A stretch of DNA of 64,000 bases from Leptothoe kymatousa TAU-MAC 1615 (GTDB lineage Bacteria > Cyanobacteriota > Cyanobacteriia > Phormidesmidales > Phormidesmidaceae). Of the stretch, positions 40,941 to 49,976 are shown one piece after another. The stretch spans positions 813,067-877,066 of the forward strand of contig NZ_JADOER010000004.1 in assembly GCF_018739865.1 (NCBI RefSeq), written 5' to 3'. The notes under the pieces are model-generated. The model was not told the origin of the DNA. It ran no database searches and saw only the letters and a program-made list of their open reading frames with translations. Position numbers and translations under genes: made by a program. The stretch's first letter is position 1, and each line of letters opens with the position of its first letter.

Positions 40941-41789
40941 ATGGGCAGGAACCCTTTCGATATCCTTAAATTCCGCAGCCATGTGCTCATTACCTTTCTA
41001 TTGAGCTACTCCTTGGTGGTAACTCTATATGTCATCTTAGGGTACTTCCAACTACTGCCCTGGCCCCTAGAAGATAGGCTTTGGCAGCCTGTCAATTCCA
41101 TGCTTATCTTTGGCATCATGTGTGCCACCTTAGTTGTGACCGGTAAACAAGCTGGCCTAAGTTTGCCTCGGCTGTTTGGCAAAGCACCTCGATTTCCCTG
41201 GGGCTATGGCCTGTTGCTGATCACCAGCATGTTTATTTTCTCGCTCAGTAGCTCCCTCATAATTTTCTATGGCATTTCCCTGTTTGCCCCCGGATTTGTT
41301 GAAGAGCGCCTATCGGAGTCATTGCTCAATGTAGAAACCTCCGTACCTCAGCTGTATCGTTATTTAATGTTGTTTGTGGCAATTATTTTTGCCCCGATTG
41401 CTGAGGAATTTATCTTTCGAGGTGTTTTGTTGCAGCGCTGGGCCGTACGCTGGAACCTATCCGTTGGCATTCTCCTGTCATCGGTTCTGTTCGGCATTTT
41501 GCACCTCAACAATCCGTTGGGCCTCACCATGTTCGGGGTGATTATGGCGTTGCTCTACATTCGCACCCGTAGTCTCTGGGTGCCCATTTTGGCCCACGCC
41601 TTTAATAATATTGTGTCAGTGACCCCAGAGTTGTTGTCATCTACGCCTGAGACCTTTGACCTGGGCGAATTTCAAAGTAGCTGGTGGATAGCTCTGATCG
41701 GGCTGTGTGTGGCCGCACCTACCCTCAGCCACTTTATTTACACCACCTGGCCCAAAAAAGAGGCTCCACCTCCGTACTTGCGCAATTAG
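40941..41789 (+). CDS. CPBP-family intramembrane metalloprotease
   Basis: A 282-residue protein with about seven to eight membrane segments. The CPBP motifs are visible: EExxxR in PIAEEFIFRGVLL, His in LFGILHLNN and HAFNN near the C-terminus, the set of putative metal and catalytic residues in this family of Rce1-like proteases. Members act in membrane protein processing or bacteriocin immunity; cyanobacterial ones are largely untested. The gene converges with the GTPase gene with a 23-bp gap. Confidence 0.9.
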   Translation: MGRNPFDILKFRSHVLITFLLSYSLVVTLYVILGYFQLLPWPLEDRLWQPVNSMLIFGIMCATLVVTGKQAGLSLPRLFGKAPRFPWGYGLLLITSMFIFSLSSSLIIFYGISLFAPGFVEERLSESLLNVETSVPQLYRYLMLFVAIIFAPIAEEFIFRGVLLQRWAVRWNLSVGILLSSVLFGILHLNNPLGLTMFGVIMALLYIRTRSLWVPILAHAFNNIVSVTPELLSSTPETFDLGEFQSSWWIALIGLCVAAPTLSHFIYTTWPKKEAPPPYLRN

Positions 41790-41812
41790 CTACAGGTGCT
41801 CAAGTCTTCTCC

Positions 41813-43066
41813 CTAACGCTTTTGTGCTTTAAATCTCTCTTTTGCAGATTTGAACGCTTCTTGCATGGCGGTTTGGATTCTTTCCGGGTCTGGCTTTTTG
41901 CCACCCATCAAATCGCCAAAATAGATGCAAGCGCCTTCCCCTAAAGCCCATGTGTAAGCAGCGGCCCAGGATGCCGCAATCACACTGCCAAGACCGGGAA
42001 CAAGTTTAATTAACTCTCGCCCAACGGCCTGGGCTAGGAACCCACCGGCGATGGTACTAGCCACCCCCCCCGCTTGGGAAAAGCTCAGCCGCTGACCATA
42101 GAGCTGCCCCACCACCACAATCATAGAAACCTGTAATGCCGTGATGGCGGGCATGGTGGCAAAGGGCAGGGGCACAGCGGCTAAGGTGGCTGCAATGACG
42201 GAAAAAGCAGAAATATAACGCCGGGCCACATCTTTATAAATGGCTCCCAACTGGGTTGTGGCTTCATCCGCCTGATCGAGCAGTTGATGAATGGCATTGG
42301 ACTCTGCTTCGGGGAGTCGGTCGGACAATATCTCTAGTAGGGCATTTAAGCCATACAAAACCGGGGTATATCCATCTTCCTCCAAGGTGAAGTCGATCAT
42401 GACAGCACTGTCATACAGCCCATCAAAACTCCGTTTCAGTTCTCCAAATGCCCGTTGGACTTCGGTTTGGCTGGGGGGATAAGGAGAATGCTCCTGATCG
42501 TTAGCATAGAGTTCATGGAGGCAGGTAACCACTAAAACGACAGGAATGTTGGGATGCTGTTTTCTCAGCTGTTGTAAGGTTCGATGTAAGCTGCCCACAG
42601 CAAAATCAGTGATCTTGACTGTGACTAAGAGTATTCTTGCCCCCCGGGCCTGTTGCCCCAGGTCGTCCTGTAGTTCCTGAATAATGGTGTCTACGTCTTG
42701 TTCTATATCCCCTAGGCCTACGGTGTCGGTGAACAGCAACAGGGGTAAATCTTCAGAGGGGTAGGCGTAGCGCTGGGTGTGTTGAGTGTGGGGGCGAAAT
42801 CCTTGGCCAATGATATCGGTGGATACGCCAGTGAGGCCGCGCACGATGGAACTTTTGCCAGACTGAGGTTTGCCAATTAGCCAGGCCTCTGTTGTGGGTA
42901 GTTCCGTGCGAATTTCTTCTAAAATGCTGGCAATCTGCTGATCGTCGACCACAAACCATTTCAGCAAACGCTGGGTTAGCTGTTCGGTGGACAAAATAGC
43001 TTTCAGGGATGACCAAGCGGGACGTATTGTAGTCCCCAAAAATTCTTCAGGCGCGGATGCTACCAT
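41813..43066 (-). CDS. Era-like GTPase with C-terminal DUF697 membrane domain
   Basis: A 417-residue protein. The G domain has the P-loop GKPQSGKSS (65-73), the G3 motif DTVGLGD (about 113-119) and a degenerate G4 (TCLHE). The C-terminal DUF697 region has two to three hydrophobic helices (YISAFSVIAATLAAVPLPF, ITALQVSMIVVVGQLY, then an Ala-Gly-rich segment). Related proteins sit at the cytoplasmic membrane; their role in cyanobacteria is unclear. The missing Asn/Lys in G4 suggests altered nucleotide specificity or turnover. Confidence 0.85.
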   Translation of the reverse strand: MVASAPEEFLGTTIRPAWSSLKAILSTEQLTQRLLKWFVVDDQQIASILEEIRTELPTTEAWLIGKPQSGKSSIVRGLTGVSTDIIGQGFRPHTQHTQRYAYPSEDLPLLLFTDTVGLGDIEQDVDTIIQELQDDLGQQARGARILLVTVKITDFAVGSLHRTLQQLRKQHPNIPVVLVVTCLHELYANDQEHSPYPPSQTEVQRAFGELKRSFDGLYDSAVMIDFTLEEDGYTPVLYGLNALLEILSDRLPEAESNAIHQLLDQADEATTQLGAIYKDVARRYISAFSVIAATLAAVPLPFATMPAITALQVSMIVVVGQLYGQRLSFSQAGGVASTIAGGFLAQAVGRELIKLVPGLGSVIAASWAAAYTWALGEGACIYFGDLMGGKKPDPERIQTAMQEAFKSAKERFKAQKR

Positions 43067-43285
43067 CGCATCTCCTCACATGCGGCAATAGCATTGTAGC
43101 GATTCTTTGATGGCTACTTGGGTAGGGTTCCTACCCTGATTAGGTGCTGATGTTACTACATAGTTTTGCGGAGGTTGCCCCCTGGAAACTGATGTCGAAC
43201 TATTGAGTTGTGTGTAAATTGCGATAGATATCTACATCAAACTTTGCTAAAATAAAAATCATCAGCGTAGTAAGAGTTTATACCT

Positions 43286-43456
43286 ATGCCATATACCACT
43301 GAAGAAGGTGGACGCCTTAATAATTTTGCTTCTGAGCCTAAGATGTATGAGGCTGAGCCCCCCACATCTAGTGAGAAGCGCAACTACCTTATTTTCGGTA
43401 TCTTGGGCGCTTCCCTGGTGGTTGGTCTAATTGCCATAACTGCAGTCGTTTCCTAG
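43286..43456 (+). CDS. psb34: Photosystem II assembly factor Psb34
   Basis: A 56-residue single-helix protein. The N-terminal MPYTTEEGGRLNNFASEPK and EAEPPTS segments and the single membrane helix (LIFGILGASLVVGLIAITAVV) match Psb34 (Ssl1498 type). The protein is known to bind CP47 in photosystem II assembly intermediates, near the site of high-light-inducible proteins. It lies in the thylakoid membrane with its N-terminus in the cytoplasm. It is transcribed alone, with its own terminator. Confidence 0.9.
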   Translation: MPYTTEEGGRLNNFASEPKMYEAEPPTSSEKRNYLIFGILGASLVVGLIAITAVVS

Positions 43457-43591
43457 CAGTTCAACTTTTTGGTTGTTGCTACGGTGATAGTTATTGATTG
43501 ATAATTGCTGGATTTTTGATTTATTCAATGCCTAGGCCAGATTAAATGTCTGAGTTCTAGGCGTCGTAGTCAGTGATTATTCAGTGCTCAA

Positions 43592-43616
43592 AGGTCCGTT
43601 TTGGCGGGCCTTTTTT
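43592..43616 (+). terminator. Intrinsic terminator of psb34
   Basis: AGGTCCG pairs with CGGGCCT (one G-U pair) around a six-base loop, followed by TTTTTTGG. It lies 135 bp after psb34. The remaining sequence to 43798 shows no gene. Confidence 0.88.
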
Positions 43617-43798
43617 GGTATCTGGGTTTATTTATGTTGCCAGGGTTGGTTTTCGATGGGCTGTGCCCATAGCTTTTGCTACTAAAGGCTTTCAGGGATA
43701 TCAATTGTATTGACTAGCTTGACCAGTGCTATGGGTCCTTGCTGTTACTGTAATATTCAGATTCAACTTTCAAGGCTGTAAAAACGCTGCAGGTAAGT

Positions 43799-45925
43799 AT
43801 GTCTGAATTGGCTACGACGTCGGTCTGGATCACGGGGGGAACCCGTTGTGGAAAAACTGAGGCGTTGATCCATTGGCTATCCCAGCAGCAGGGGGTGGCT
43901 GAACGGCCGTGGTTGGTGTTTGCTGCCAATGGCGATAATCGTATGGCCCTGGCCCAGCGGTTGGCGGCGACGGTTCAAGATCGGGTGCCCTATCGGACAA
44001 CAACGCCCGCTGGTTTTATTCAAAGTGAGATCATTCTTTTTTGGCCATTGTTGGTGGAATTGTTGGATCTCAAGGCCCAGTTTCCGTTGAAGTTACGCCC
44101 TGAAAATGAGCAGCTTCTGGCCTTGAGACTTTGGCAGCCGCTGTTGGCAGAATCGCTGCAGGTGGAGGGGTGGTCTGAGTCGCAAATGGTGCGGCGGGCG
44201 CTGGATTTATTTCAATTGGCGGCATCTGCTGAGATTCCAACGGAATCCATTACCCCTCGTCTTTGTCAGGGACTGGTGCGCGTGCCCCCGCAGATTTGGG
44301 AGCAGATGGGGGCGGCCCTGTTGGATTGGCGAGCCTGGTGTTTGCAGCGGGGGTTGCTGACCTATGGATTAATGACGGAGTTGTATTGGCGGTATCTACT
44401 GCCCTTGCCCCAATACCAAACCCAGCTACTGGAGCGTTTTGTGGGCACGGTGGCGGATGATGTGGATGAGTATAGCGCGATCGCAATTTCTCTGTTTCGG
44501 GTCTTTCAAGCTGCCGGTGTCTCCCAGGCATTTACCTACAATCCCAGGGGGCAAGTGCGTTTGGGGGTGGGGGCCGATCCGGTGGCGACGGGGGCATTAT
44601 CTGCGGGCTGCCAGGGTATGGAACTGGCCGCTGCCCAGGCACACCAGAATTTAGGCAGTGTGCTGGCTGACGATATGGTGCGGTGGGTTCAGGACCCGCT
44701 GGCGGTACCTGAATTGCCTGCCGCAGTGCAGCTAATCAGTGCCACCACCCGGGGCAAAATGCTGCGGCAAACCGCAGAGTTTATCGCCGATGCTATTCAT
44801 CGCCAGCAAGTGACCCCCCAGGAAATTGCGGTGATTGGTCCTGGCCTCGATGCCATTGCCCGCTATAGCCTGATTGAAATTTTAAGCAATCGCGGCATTG
44901 GGGTGGCCTCCCTCAAAGATCAAAGGCCGCTGATTAGTTCGCCATTTGTGCGATCTCTACTCACCCTATTTACCCTCGTCTATCCCAACCTGGGTCGCCT
45001 CGTCAATCGAGATGCCGTAGCTGAAATGCTAGTGGTTCTTAGCCAAACCCCAGAAACCGATGCCAGTTTGCCCTGGTTTGACCTCACCCACATTGACCCG
45101 GTGCGCTCAGAACTCATTGCCGACCACTGCTTTGTGCCCGATATTGAGCATCCGCGGCTGTTGCCAGTGGAGAACTTTCCCCGGTGGGATCGACTGGGGC
45201 ACCAAGCAACAGCGGCCTATGGACGTATTTTGGACTGGATCAACACCCAAAAACAACAACAGCGTCAGCGTTATCCCATTAGTCCCGTCATCGTCCTAGA
45301 CCGGGCTGTGCAAGACTTCCTATGGCGGGGCAACTATTTACCCACCGATCAGCTATCGGCGCTGCGGGAGTTAATGGAAACCGCCCAGTACTTTTGGGAG
45401 GTGGAGCAACGGTTAGCCCTCTACGACGGCATGCCTGGAACCAATGCCCTGAGCGATGTAGGGCGTTTTATCCAATTGTTGCAACGGGGGACCGTATCCG
45501 CTAATCCGTATCCAACCCGTTCCCTAGATGGCATTGCCCCAGGCATTACCTTAGCCACCGTGTTTCAATATCGGGCTCAACGGCTAAATCATCGCTGGCA
45601 GTTTTGGTTAGACGCCGGCTCTCCCCGTTGGCTAACGGGGCGCGATGAGCTATTTGGGGCAGAGGTTTTCCTCAGCGATTGGCCCCAGAGGCCGGTCACC
45701 GCCTTGGATACAGAAACCATGCATGAAGCAAGGTTAGAGAGAATCTTACGAGATTTACTCGGCCGCACAACAGAAAACCTATTTCTGTGTCACAGTGAGC
45801 TAGCCCTCAATGGTCAAGAACAGGTTGGCCCTCTCCTGGCCGTTGTCAATGCTGTTGAGCCAGGCGATGCCGATGATATCCCAGACAACGCCAACGCTCT
45901 GCTGGGGGAAACTAGCGGGGGGTAG
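43799..45925 (+). CDS. AddB/RexB-like helicase-nuclease family protein
   Basis: A 708-residue protein with a P-loop GGTRCGKT at 13-20 and a long helical body typical of UvrD/AddB-like proteins. VQLISATTRGKMLRQTAEFIADAIHR resembles the AddB/RecC helicase-like inactive core. I see no clear C-terminal nuclease Cys cluster. It is of a conserved cyanobacterial type that may act in recombinational repair of double-strand breaks, perhaps with an AddA-like partner elsewhere. The assignment rests on the overall pattern and not on complete motifs. Its end is 19 bp from the convergent caspase gene. Confidence 0.6.
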   Translation: MSELATTSVWITGGTRCGKTEALIHWLSQQQGVAERPWLVFAANGDNRMALAQRLAATVQDRVPYRTTTPAGFIQSEIILFWPLLVELLDLKAQFPLKLRPENEQLLALRLWQPLLAESLQVEGWSESQMVRRALDLFQLAASAEIPTESITPRLCQGLVRVPPQIWEQMGAALLDWRAWCLQRGLLTYGLMTELYWRYLLPLPQYQTQLLERFVGTVADDVDEYSAIAISLFRVFQAAGVSQAFTYNPRGQVRLGVGADPVATGALSAGCQGMELAAAQAHQNLGSVLADDMVRWVQDPLAVPELPAAVQLISATTRGKMLRQTAEFIADAIHRQQVTPQEIAVIGPGLDAIARYSLIEILSNRGIGVASLKDQRPLISSPFVRSLLTLFTLVYPNLGRLVNRDAVAEMLVVLSQTPETDASLPWFDLTHIDPVRSELIADHCFVPDIEHPRLLPVENFPRWDRLGHQATAAYGRILDWINTQKQQQRQRYPISPVIVLDRAVQDFLWRGNYLPTDQLSALRELMETAQYFWEVEQRLALYDGMPGTNALSDVGRFIQLLQRGTVSANPYPTRSLDGIAPGITLATVFQYRAQRLNHRWQFWLDAGSPRWLTGRDELFGAEVFLSDWPQRPVTALDTETMHEARLERILRDLLGRTTENLFLCHSELALNGQEQVGPLLAVVNAVEPGDADDIPDNANALLGETSGG

Positions 45926-45944
45926 TCCCGGTGACCTAGCCGCA

Positions 45945-48230
45945 CTATCCCCCTTGGAGCATCAGTTTGAGACGCTCACGCTTCTCTGGTGTTAACCCAT
46001 AGATCAGGGATGCCGGTTTGCCAATAATGTGACCTTGTACGTAGGCGACCCCCAATTTTTTTAGGTCATACAGTGTAATAGGGGCTTCTTCGTCTAACCC
46101 TTCAACAATGATCTTGGTGATGTGCAGTTCGTTGGAGCGAGCGGCAATATTGTGCACAAACTGGATAATGGTTTCTACCTGTTGTTGATGGAGAATATCG
46201 CGATCAATTTTGATATAGGGCGGCCTTAGGCCTGCCAGTCTGGACACCGAGGCATGGCCTACCCCAAAATCATCAATACCAAATTGAATGCCCAGTTCCT
46301 GGGTGTATTTAATTAACCGATTTTTGAAGTTTTTGAAGGGAGATTTTAGCTTTACTCCGTTGTTATAAGTGGGGAAGCCTACTTTTTCAGAAATCTCCAA
46401 AATCAAGCAGTGGGACGGTAGCAGCGGATCGCCATTTTCATCGGGTTGGGTTAGGGCGGCAACGGTTTCAAAATAAGCCGTTCTCATCAGCGATTCTGGG
46501 TACACATTCACCGATAGGGGAGCCATATCCATCGTGTTGATCGTGTCCCGTTCCCGATTGTGTTGCAGGTTTAGGTCAATATATTGTTTGACCGAACGCT
46601 TGAGGAGTTCGATATCTAACTGGATGGTAAATTTACGCCCCCATATTTCCGCCGCATCAAATAAATCCTTCGGCGCAGTCAGGCTTTCTGGATCTCTGGC
46701 CAAGGCTTCCCAGCCGCTAATGGCAATTCGCCTAACATCTAAGACCGGTTCAAAATGCATGTTGATCTGGGCCAGGCGATTACAAAACAGTTCATAGCGT
46801 CGGTTATAAAATGCCAGCGGCAAAAACCCATAATTGTGCTTTAGAGTGTCTAAAATATGGGCTTCTACTCTTTCCGGGGTCAGGCCAAAGTTTTCAATTG
46901 CGGCAAAAAAGCTAGTGACAATATTGGTGTAAGCGTCATTGATATAGTCTGACCCTCGCTTTAACCCACACACCACCATAAACTCATCACTGTGGGATAG
47001 GTTGAGGGGAATGACAATAAAGGCCTGGGGATTTTTAGTGGTTTCATCTTCTAAAAATCTATAGAGGCCATGGCGTCCAGTGGTAAAAATAGACTCCACT
47101 GAGATCGTCGATAAAATCTCCTCCTTCAGAATTTCGCCATAGATAATCTCATTGTCTTCACTGGCTAAATTGCTTTGTGACCGTAGCTTCCATCCATTTT
47201 CTCCTTTGGAATGGCTGATGGTGAATACCAAATTGGCATCGGAGGCAATTCTGATGGCTTCTAGAATAAACTCAGGCCACTTGCTGCCATCGTCATTAAA
47301 TGCGCTTCCCTGGGTGAGGCGACGATTTTTGACTTGTTCAATCAGTCTTTCGATAAACAGTCGCAGGGGATCGAGCAGGCTGGGGATGGGGTTATAGGGG
47401 CTATCATCATCGATCTGAATTTTATTTTGAATTGAAATATGGTCTAGGGCAATTCTTTTTTCGGTAATATCGGGTTCTTCCTGGAGCTTCGGCTTAACCC
47501 TGGCCAGGACAATGTCAAACCCTTGGTCTTTTAGGACAATGATTTTGGGGGTAATGTGGGGGAGTTCGTCTTGAACTTTGCGGGTTGCATATTCGTGTAG
47601 TTCATGAATGGAAATTTTTCCATCTTGGTTGATATCAGCGGCACCCGTTTCAATTCCTTTTACCAGGTGGTGTGTGTATACAGAGAGCTTGGCATCCTTA
47701 GATTCAAAGGAATATTGGGTGGAACTAGAAGACGTTAGAACCACGTGTCCTTCGGCCCCAAGCTGTCCGACAAAGTCGATGGAGTCGTCATTTTTAGCAA
47801 GGTAGTCGTTTTGAAAGGCACCGCTGAAGCAGCAGTCGAGAATCAGGGCCTGCCGTTTTGCCCGACACCGGGTCATTTGGTCGCGAACAAACATGGCACT
47901 AACGGCAGAGGACTGCATCAGTTCTCCGGTTTCATGCTTATAGGTTTCTTGGGTGGCAAAAAAGAGTTTGTTGCGGTTGTCTTTGATGCCATGGCCAGAA
48001 AAGAAAACTAAAGCCAAGTCATGTTTGGCGCAGCTTGCGAACAGCTCTTCAATAGCCCGCTGCATTTCATGGGAGTGGGGATTGATTAAGGTTTTGACTT
48101 CATTAAATGCACCAGCTTCAGGATCTTTCAACACCTGGGCCATGGCGCTGACGTCATTTTCCGAAGAGGGTAAAGGCGTGAGGTCAGAATTGTACTCACT
48201 CACTCCAATCAAGAGTGCTCGCTTTTGCAT
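45945..48230 (-). CDS. Caspase-like protease fused to GAF and EAL (c-di-GMP phosphodiesterase) domains
   Basis: A 761-residue fusion. Residues 1-245 are a C14 caspase-family domain with the catalytic dyad His80 (FFSGHG) and Cys134 (LDCCFSGA), and an EF-hand-like loop at 199-210 (DINQDGKISIHE) that could bind calcium. Residues 310-450 resemble a GAF sensor domain (FIVIPLNLSHSDEFMVVCGLKRG). Residues 485-745 are an EAL domain with every catalytic residue I can check: Glu508 (EALAR), Asn575, Glu612, Asp653-Asp654 (DDFG), Lys674, Glu710 and Gln732 (VQGHIIGKP). It is soluble and stands alone. Orthocaspases are common in cyanobacteria; I know of no described caspase-EAL fusion. Confidence 0.9.
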   Translation of the reverse strand: MQKRALLIGVSEYNSDLTPLPSSENDVSAMAQVLKDPEAGAFNEVKTLINPHSHEMQRAIEELFASCAKHDLALVFFSGHGIKDNRNKLFFATQETYKHETGELMQSSAVSAMFVRDQMTRCRAKRQALILDCCFSGAFQNDYLAKNDDSIDFVGQLGAEGHVVLTSSSSTQYSFESKDAKLSVYTHHLVKGIETGAADINQDGKISIHELHEYATRKVQDELPHITPKIIVLKDQGFDIVLARVKPKLQEEPDITEKRIALDHISIQNKIQIDDDSPYNPIPSLLDPLRLFIERLIEQVKNRRLTQGSAFNDDGSKWPEFILEAIRIASDANLVFTISHSKGENGWKLRSQSNLASEDNEIIYGEILKEEILSTISVESIFTTGRHGLYRFLEDETTKNPQAFIVIPLNLSHSDEFMVVCGLKRGSDYINDAYTNIVTSFFAAIENFGLTPERVEAHILDTLKHNYGFLPLAFYNRRYELFCNRLAQINMHFEPVLDVRRIAISGWEALARDPESLTAPKDLFDAAEIWGRKFTIQLDIELLKRSVKQYIDLNLQHNRERDTINTMDMAPLSVNVYPESLMRTAYFETVAALTQPDENGDPLLPSHCLILEISEKVGFPTYNNGVKLKSPFKNFKNRLIKYTQELGIQFGIDDFGVGHASVSRLAGLRPPYIKIDRDILHQQQVETIIQFVHNIAARSNELHITKIIVEGLDEEAPITLYDLKKLGVAYVQGHIIGKPASLIYGLTPEKRERLKLMLQGG

Positions 48231-48764
48231 ATGTCCGTCTAAATGAGCTTAGGATTCCCATCAACTTTGGTTGATTAACGTTAGGCCCCTAACGCAGTAG
48301 GGCAGGACAGATGGCGCAGAGCGCGTTTGATTTTGAGGGCTTAGGGGTGTTTTAACCAAATAAGGATTGCTCGACTTGGTACACAGTCTTGAATGATACG
48401 CTGGCTGCTGCTGGCTGCAGGTAGAAGATATCTTTTTTAGTTGCCGGAGGTATTAAGCATTGTTGCGAATCGAGTTTTTCTGTATAGCTCAAAAAAGTGT
48501 TGGGCAATACTTATAGTTATCAGAACTTCCATTGCGATTCTATCTTGAAGATTTAGCTCTCGGATATATTGCCAAAATCAGTACGAGCGACAAACTTGCG
48601 AAGGGCCCTCTGCCTGTAGTTTGCTTTGCGCATAGTTGTTTGCAATCTGTCTTCATTGTTTGTTGAGAGATAAATGGCAAGCAATAGGTTCTTGCCTCTG
48701 CGATGAATCCCTAAACAGCATCCAGGTTCTGAATGATATGGAACAAGCTACCCCAGGAAGTTAG
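48231..48764. other. Divergent intergenic region
   Basis: No gene seen. It separates the caspase-EAL gene from a secreted-protein gene and must contain both promoters. No strong dyad or repeat was found. Confidence 0.4.
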
Positions 48765-49295
48765 ATGATGTTTAAAGGACTCTTTAGCGGCACTATTTTA
48801 GGCTTCATTGCTATATTTTCCCTTGCGGCATCTAGTCGGGCTTCACCCAGTGAACCTGTGACTGTGGATGTTTATGGTTCTTCCTATAGTGTGGAGTTAG
48901 AGTATGCGGCTACGCATCGGCTATTGAGCCATCAACCCTGGTGGGGAAAGAAGCGACTGGCTGGTGAACTGTGTGAAGCGCTGGTGGAACAGGGCACTGA
49001 GATTGCCAATGTAGGTTTTAACGTGATGGAAATTAGCGGTAAAACCTATATTGAAGCATACCTCGTGATGCCATCGGCTACCTGTAGTGGCCCGGTTGTT
49101 ATTTCACCAGAGGATATCGGTGAATCGGCAGGTGGAACCTTTGTTGTCGTCTCTAATAGCCATATTTGCTTGACTGATAGTTCTCCGAATGAACCGGTGG
49201 CTCAACTTGATAAGAACAATCGGCCTGAAGTCATGGATGATTATGGGATGGTGACTTGGAATTGCAGCTATTTTAATTATTCCATGGTGTATTAG
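48765..49295 (+). CDS. Secreted hypothetical protein
   Basis: A 176-residue protein with a signal peptide (GTILGFIAIFSLAASSRAS). AGGAAG lies just upstream of the ATG. The mature part has four Cys (near LCEAL, SATCSG, SHICLT and TWNCSY), which could form disulfides in the periplasm. No family is recognised. The gene converges with another small secreted-protein gene 18 bp away. Confidence 0.7.
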   Translation: MMFKGLFSGTILGFIAIFSLAASSRASPSEPVTVDVYGSSYSVELEYAATHRLLSHQPWWGKKRLAGELCEALVEQGTEIANVGFNVMEISGKTYIEAYLVMPSATCSGPVVISPEDIGESAGGTFVVVSNSHICLTDSSPNEPVAQLDKNNRPEVMDDYGMVTWNCSYFNYSMVY

Positions 49296-49313
49296 GGCGC
49301 GATCGCAACGACG

Positions 49314-49742
49314 TTACTGGGTATCTGGATTGATGGGCGTGATGTATTGATTGTTGGCGCGTACGTAGCATGTGTAGTTAACGGCGGCCTCGTTGACCAC
49401 AATGTGGCGCACATCCAAAACGTTGGCATTAACCTTTAGCCAGGGACTACCGTTAATGCGGCTGATGGCATCATCGCTATGGAAGGCAGAATCAACGACA
49501 GCGCCATAGGCTAGGGTCACAACAATGTCACCGTTGCTATTGCGGCAGTTGAGACCGGTTCTATCGGGTTCAATCACCAGCCACTGCCTGTGGGGATAGG
49601 TGCCCCGGTTGCCCCTGACCCTGGCGGTAATAAAGTCTCCATTTTCGTCAAAGTTGGGCACATCTGCCATTTGTGCCTGGGCTGTTGTAGCGCTACAAAG
49701 CCAAGCGCAGAGGAACGGTAGTAGAAAAGTACGAACCTGCAT
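49314..49742 (-). CDS. Small secreted hypothetical protein, SH3-like
   Basis: A 142-residue protein with a signal peptide ending AQAQ near 24. The mature part has the pattern of an SH3b-like domain: LNCRNSNGDIVVTLAYGAVVDSAF and then GSPWLKVN, which matches the R-x-G-P and W-x-K-V layout seen in extracellular SH3 domains. Such modules bind cell-wall or peptide ligands. One Cys pair is possible. The function is unknown. Confidence 0.65.
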   Translation of the reverse strand: MQVRTFLLPFLCAWLCSATTAQAQMADVPNFDENGDFITARVRGNRGTYPHRQWLVIEPDRTGLNCRNSNGDIVVTLAYGAVVDSAFHSDDAISRINGSPWLKVNANVLDVRHIVVNEAAVNYTCYVRANNQYITPINPDTQ

Positions 49743-49876
49743 GGCAACACTCCTAAGCCTGGGACAGCAACGATTGAGTATATCTTGTAAAACAACTATA
49801 GAGAACAGTAGGGGGTGGCACCATCCGATAAATGTATGAACTAGAGGTGTCGGTGGTGATTGCTAAGTTTAAATAA

Positions 49877-49910
49877 CAACGCCCGCAGCTAAATTTAGCT
49901 GCGGGCGTTG
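49877..49910 (-). terminator. 34-base perfect palindrome, terminator of the di-heme protein gene
   Basis: CAACGCCCGCAGCTAAA pairs exactly with TTTAGCTGCGGGCGTTG with no loop beyond the turn. On the minus strand it is followed by TTATTTAAACTT. It lies 66 bp after the stop of the gene at 49977-51365. Confidence 0.85.
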
Positions 49911-49976
49911 CTGATGGATTTCCCTTTTATGGCTTGGCGCACAGCAAACTGCTGCATGCATCCAGCCTATCCAGGT

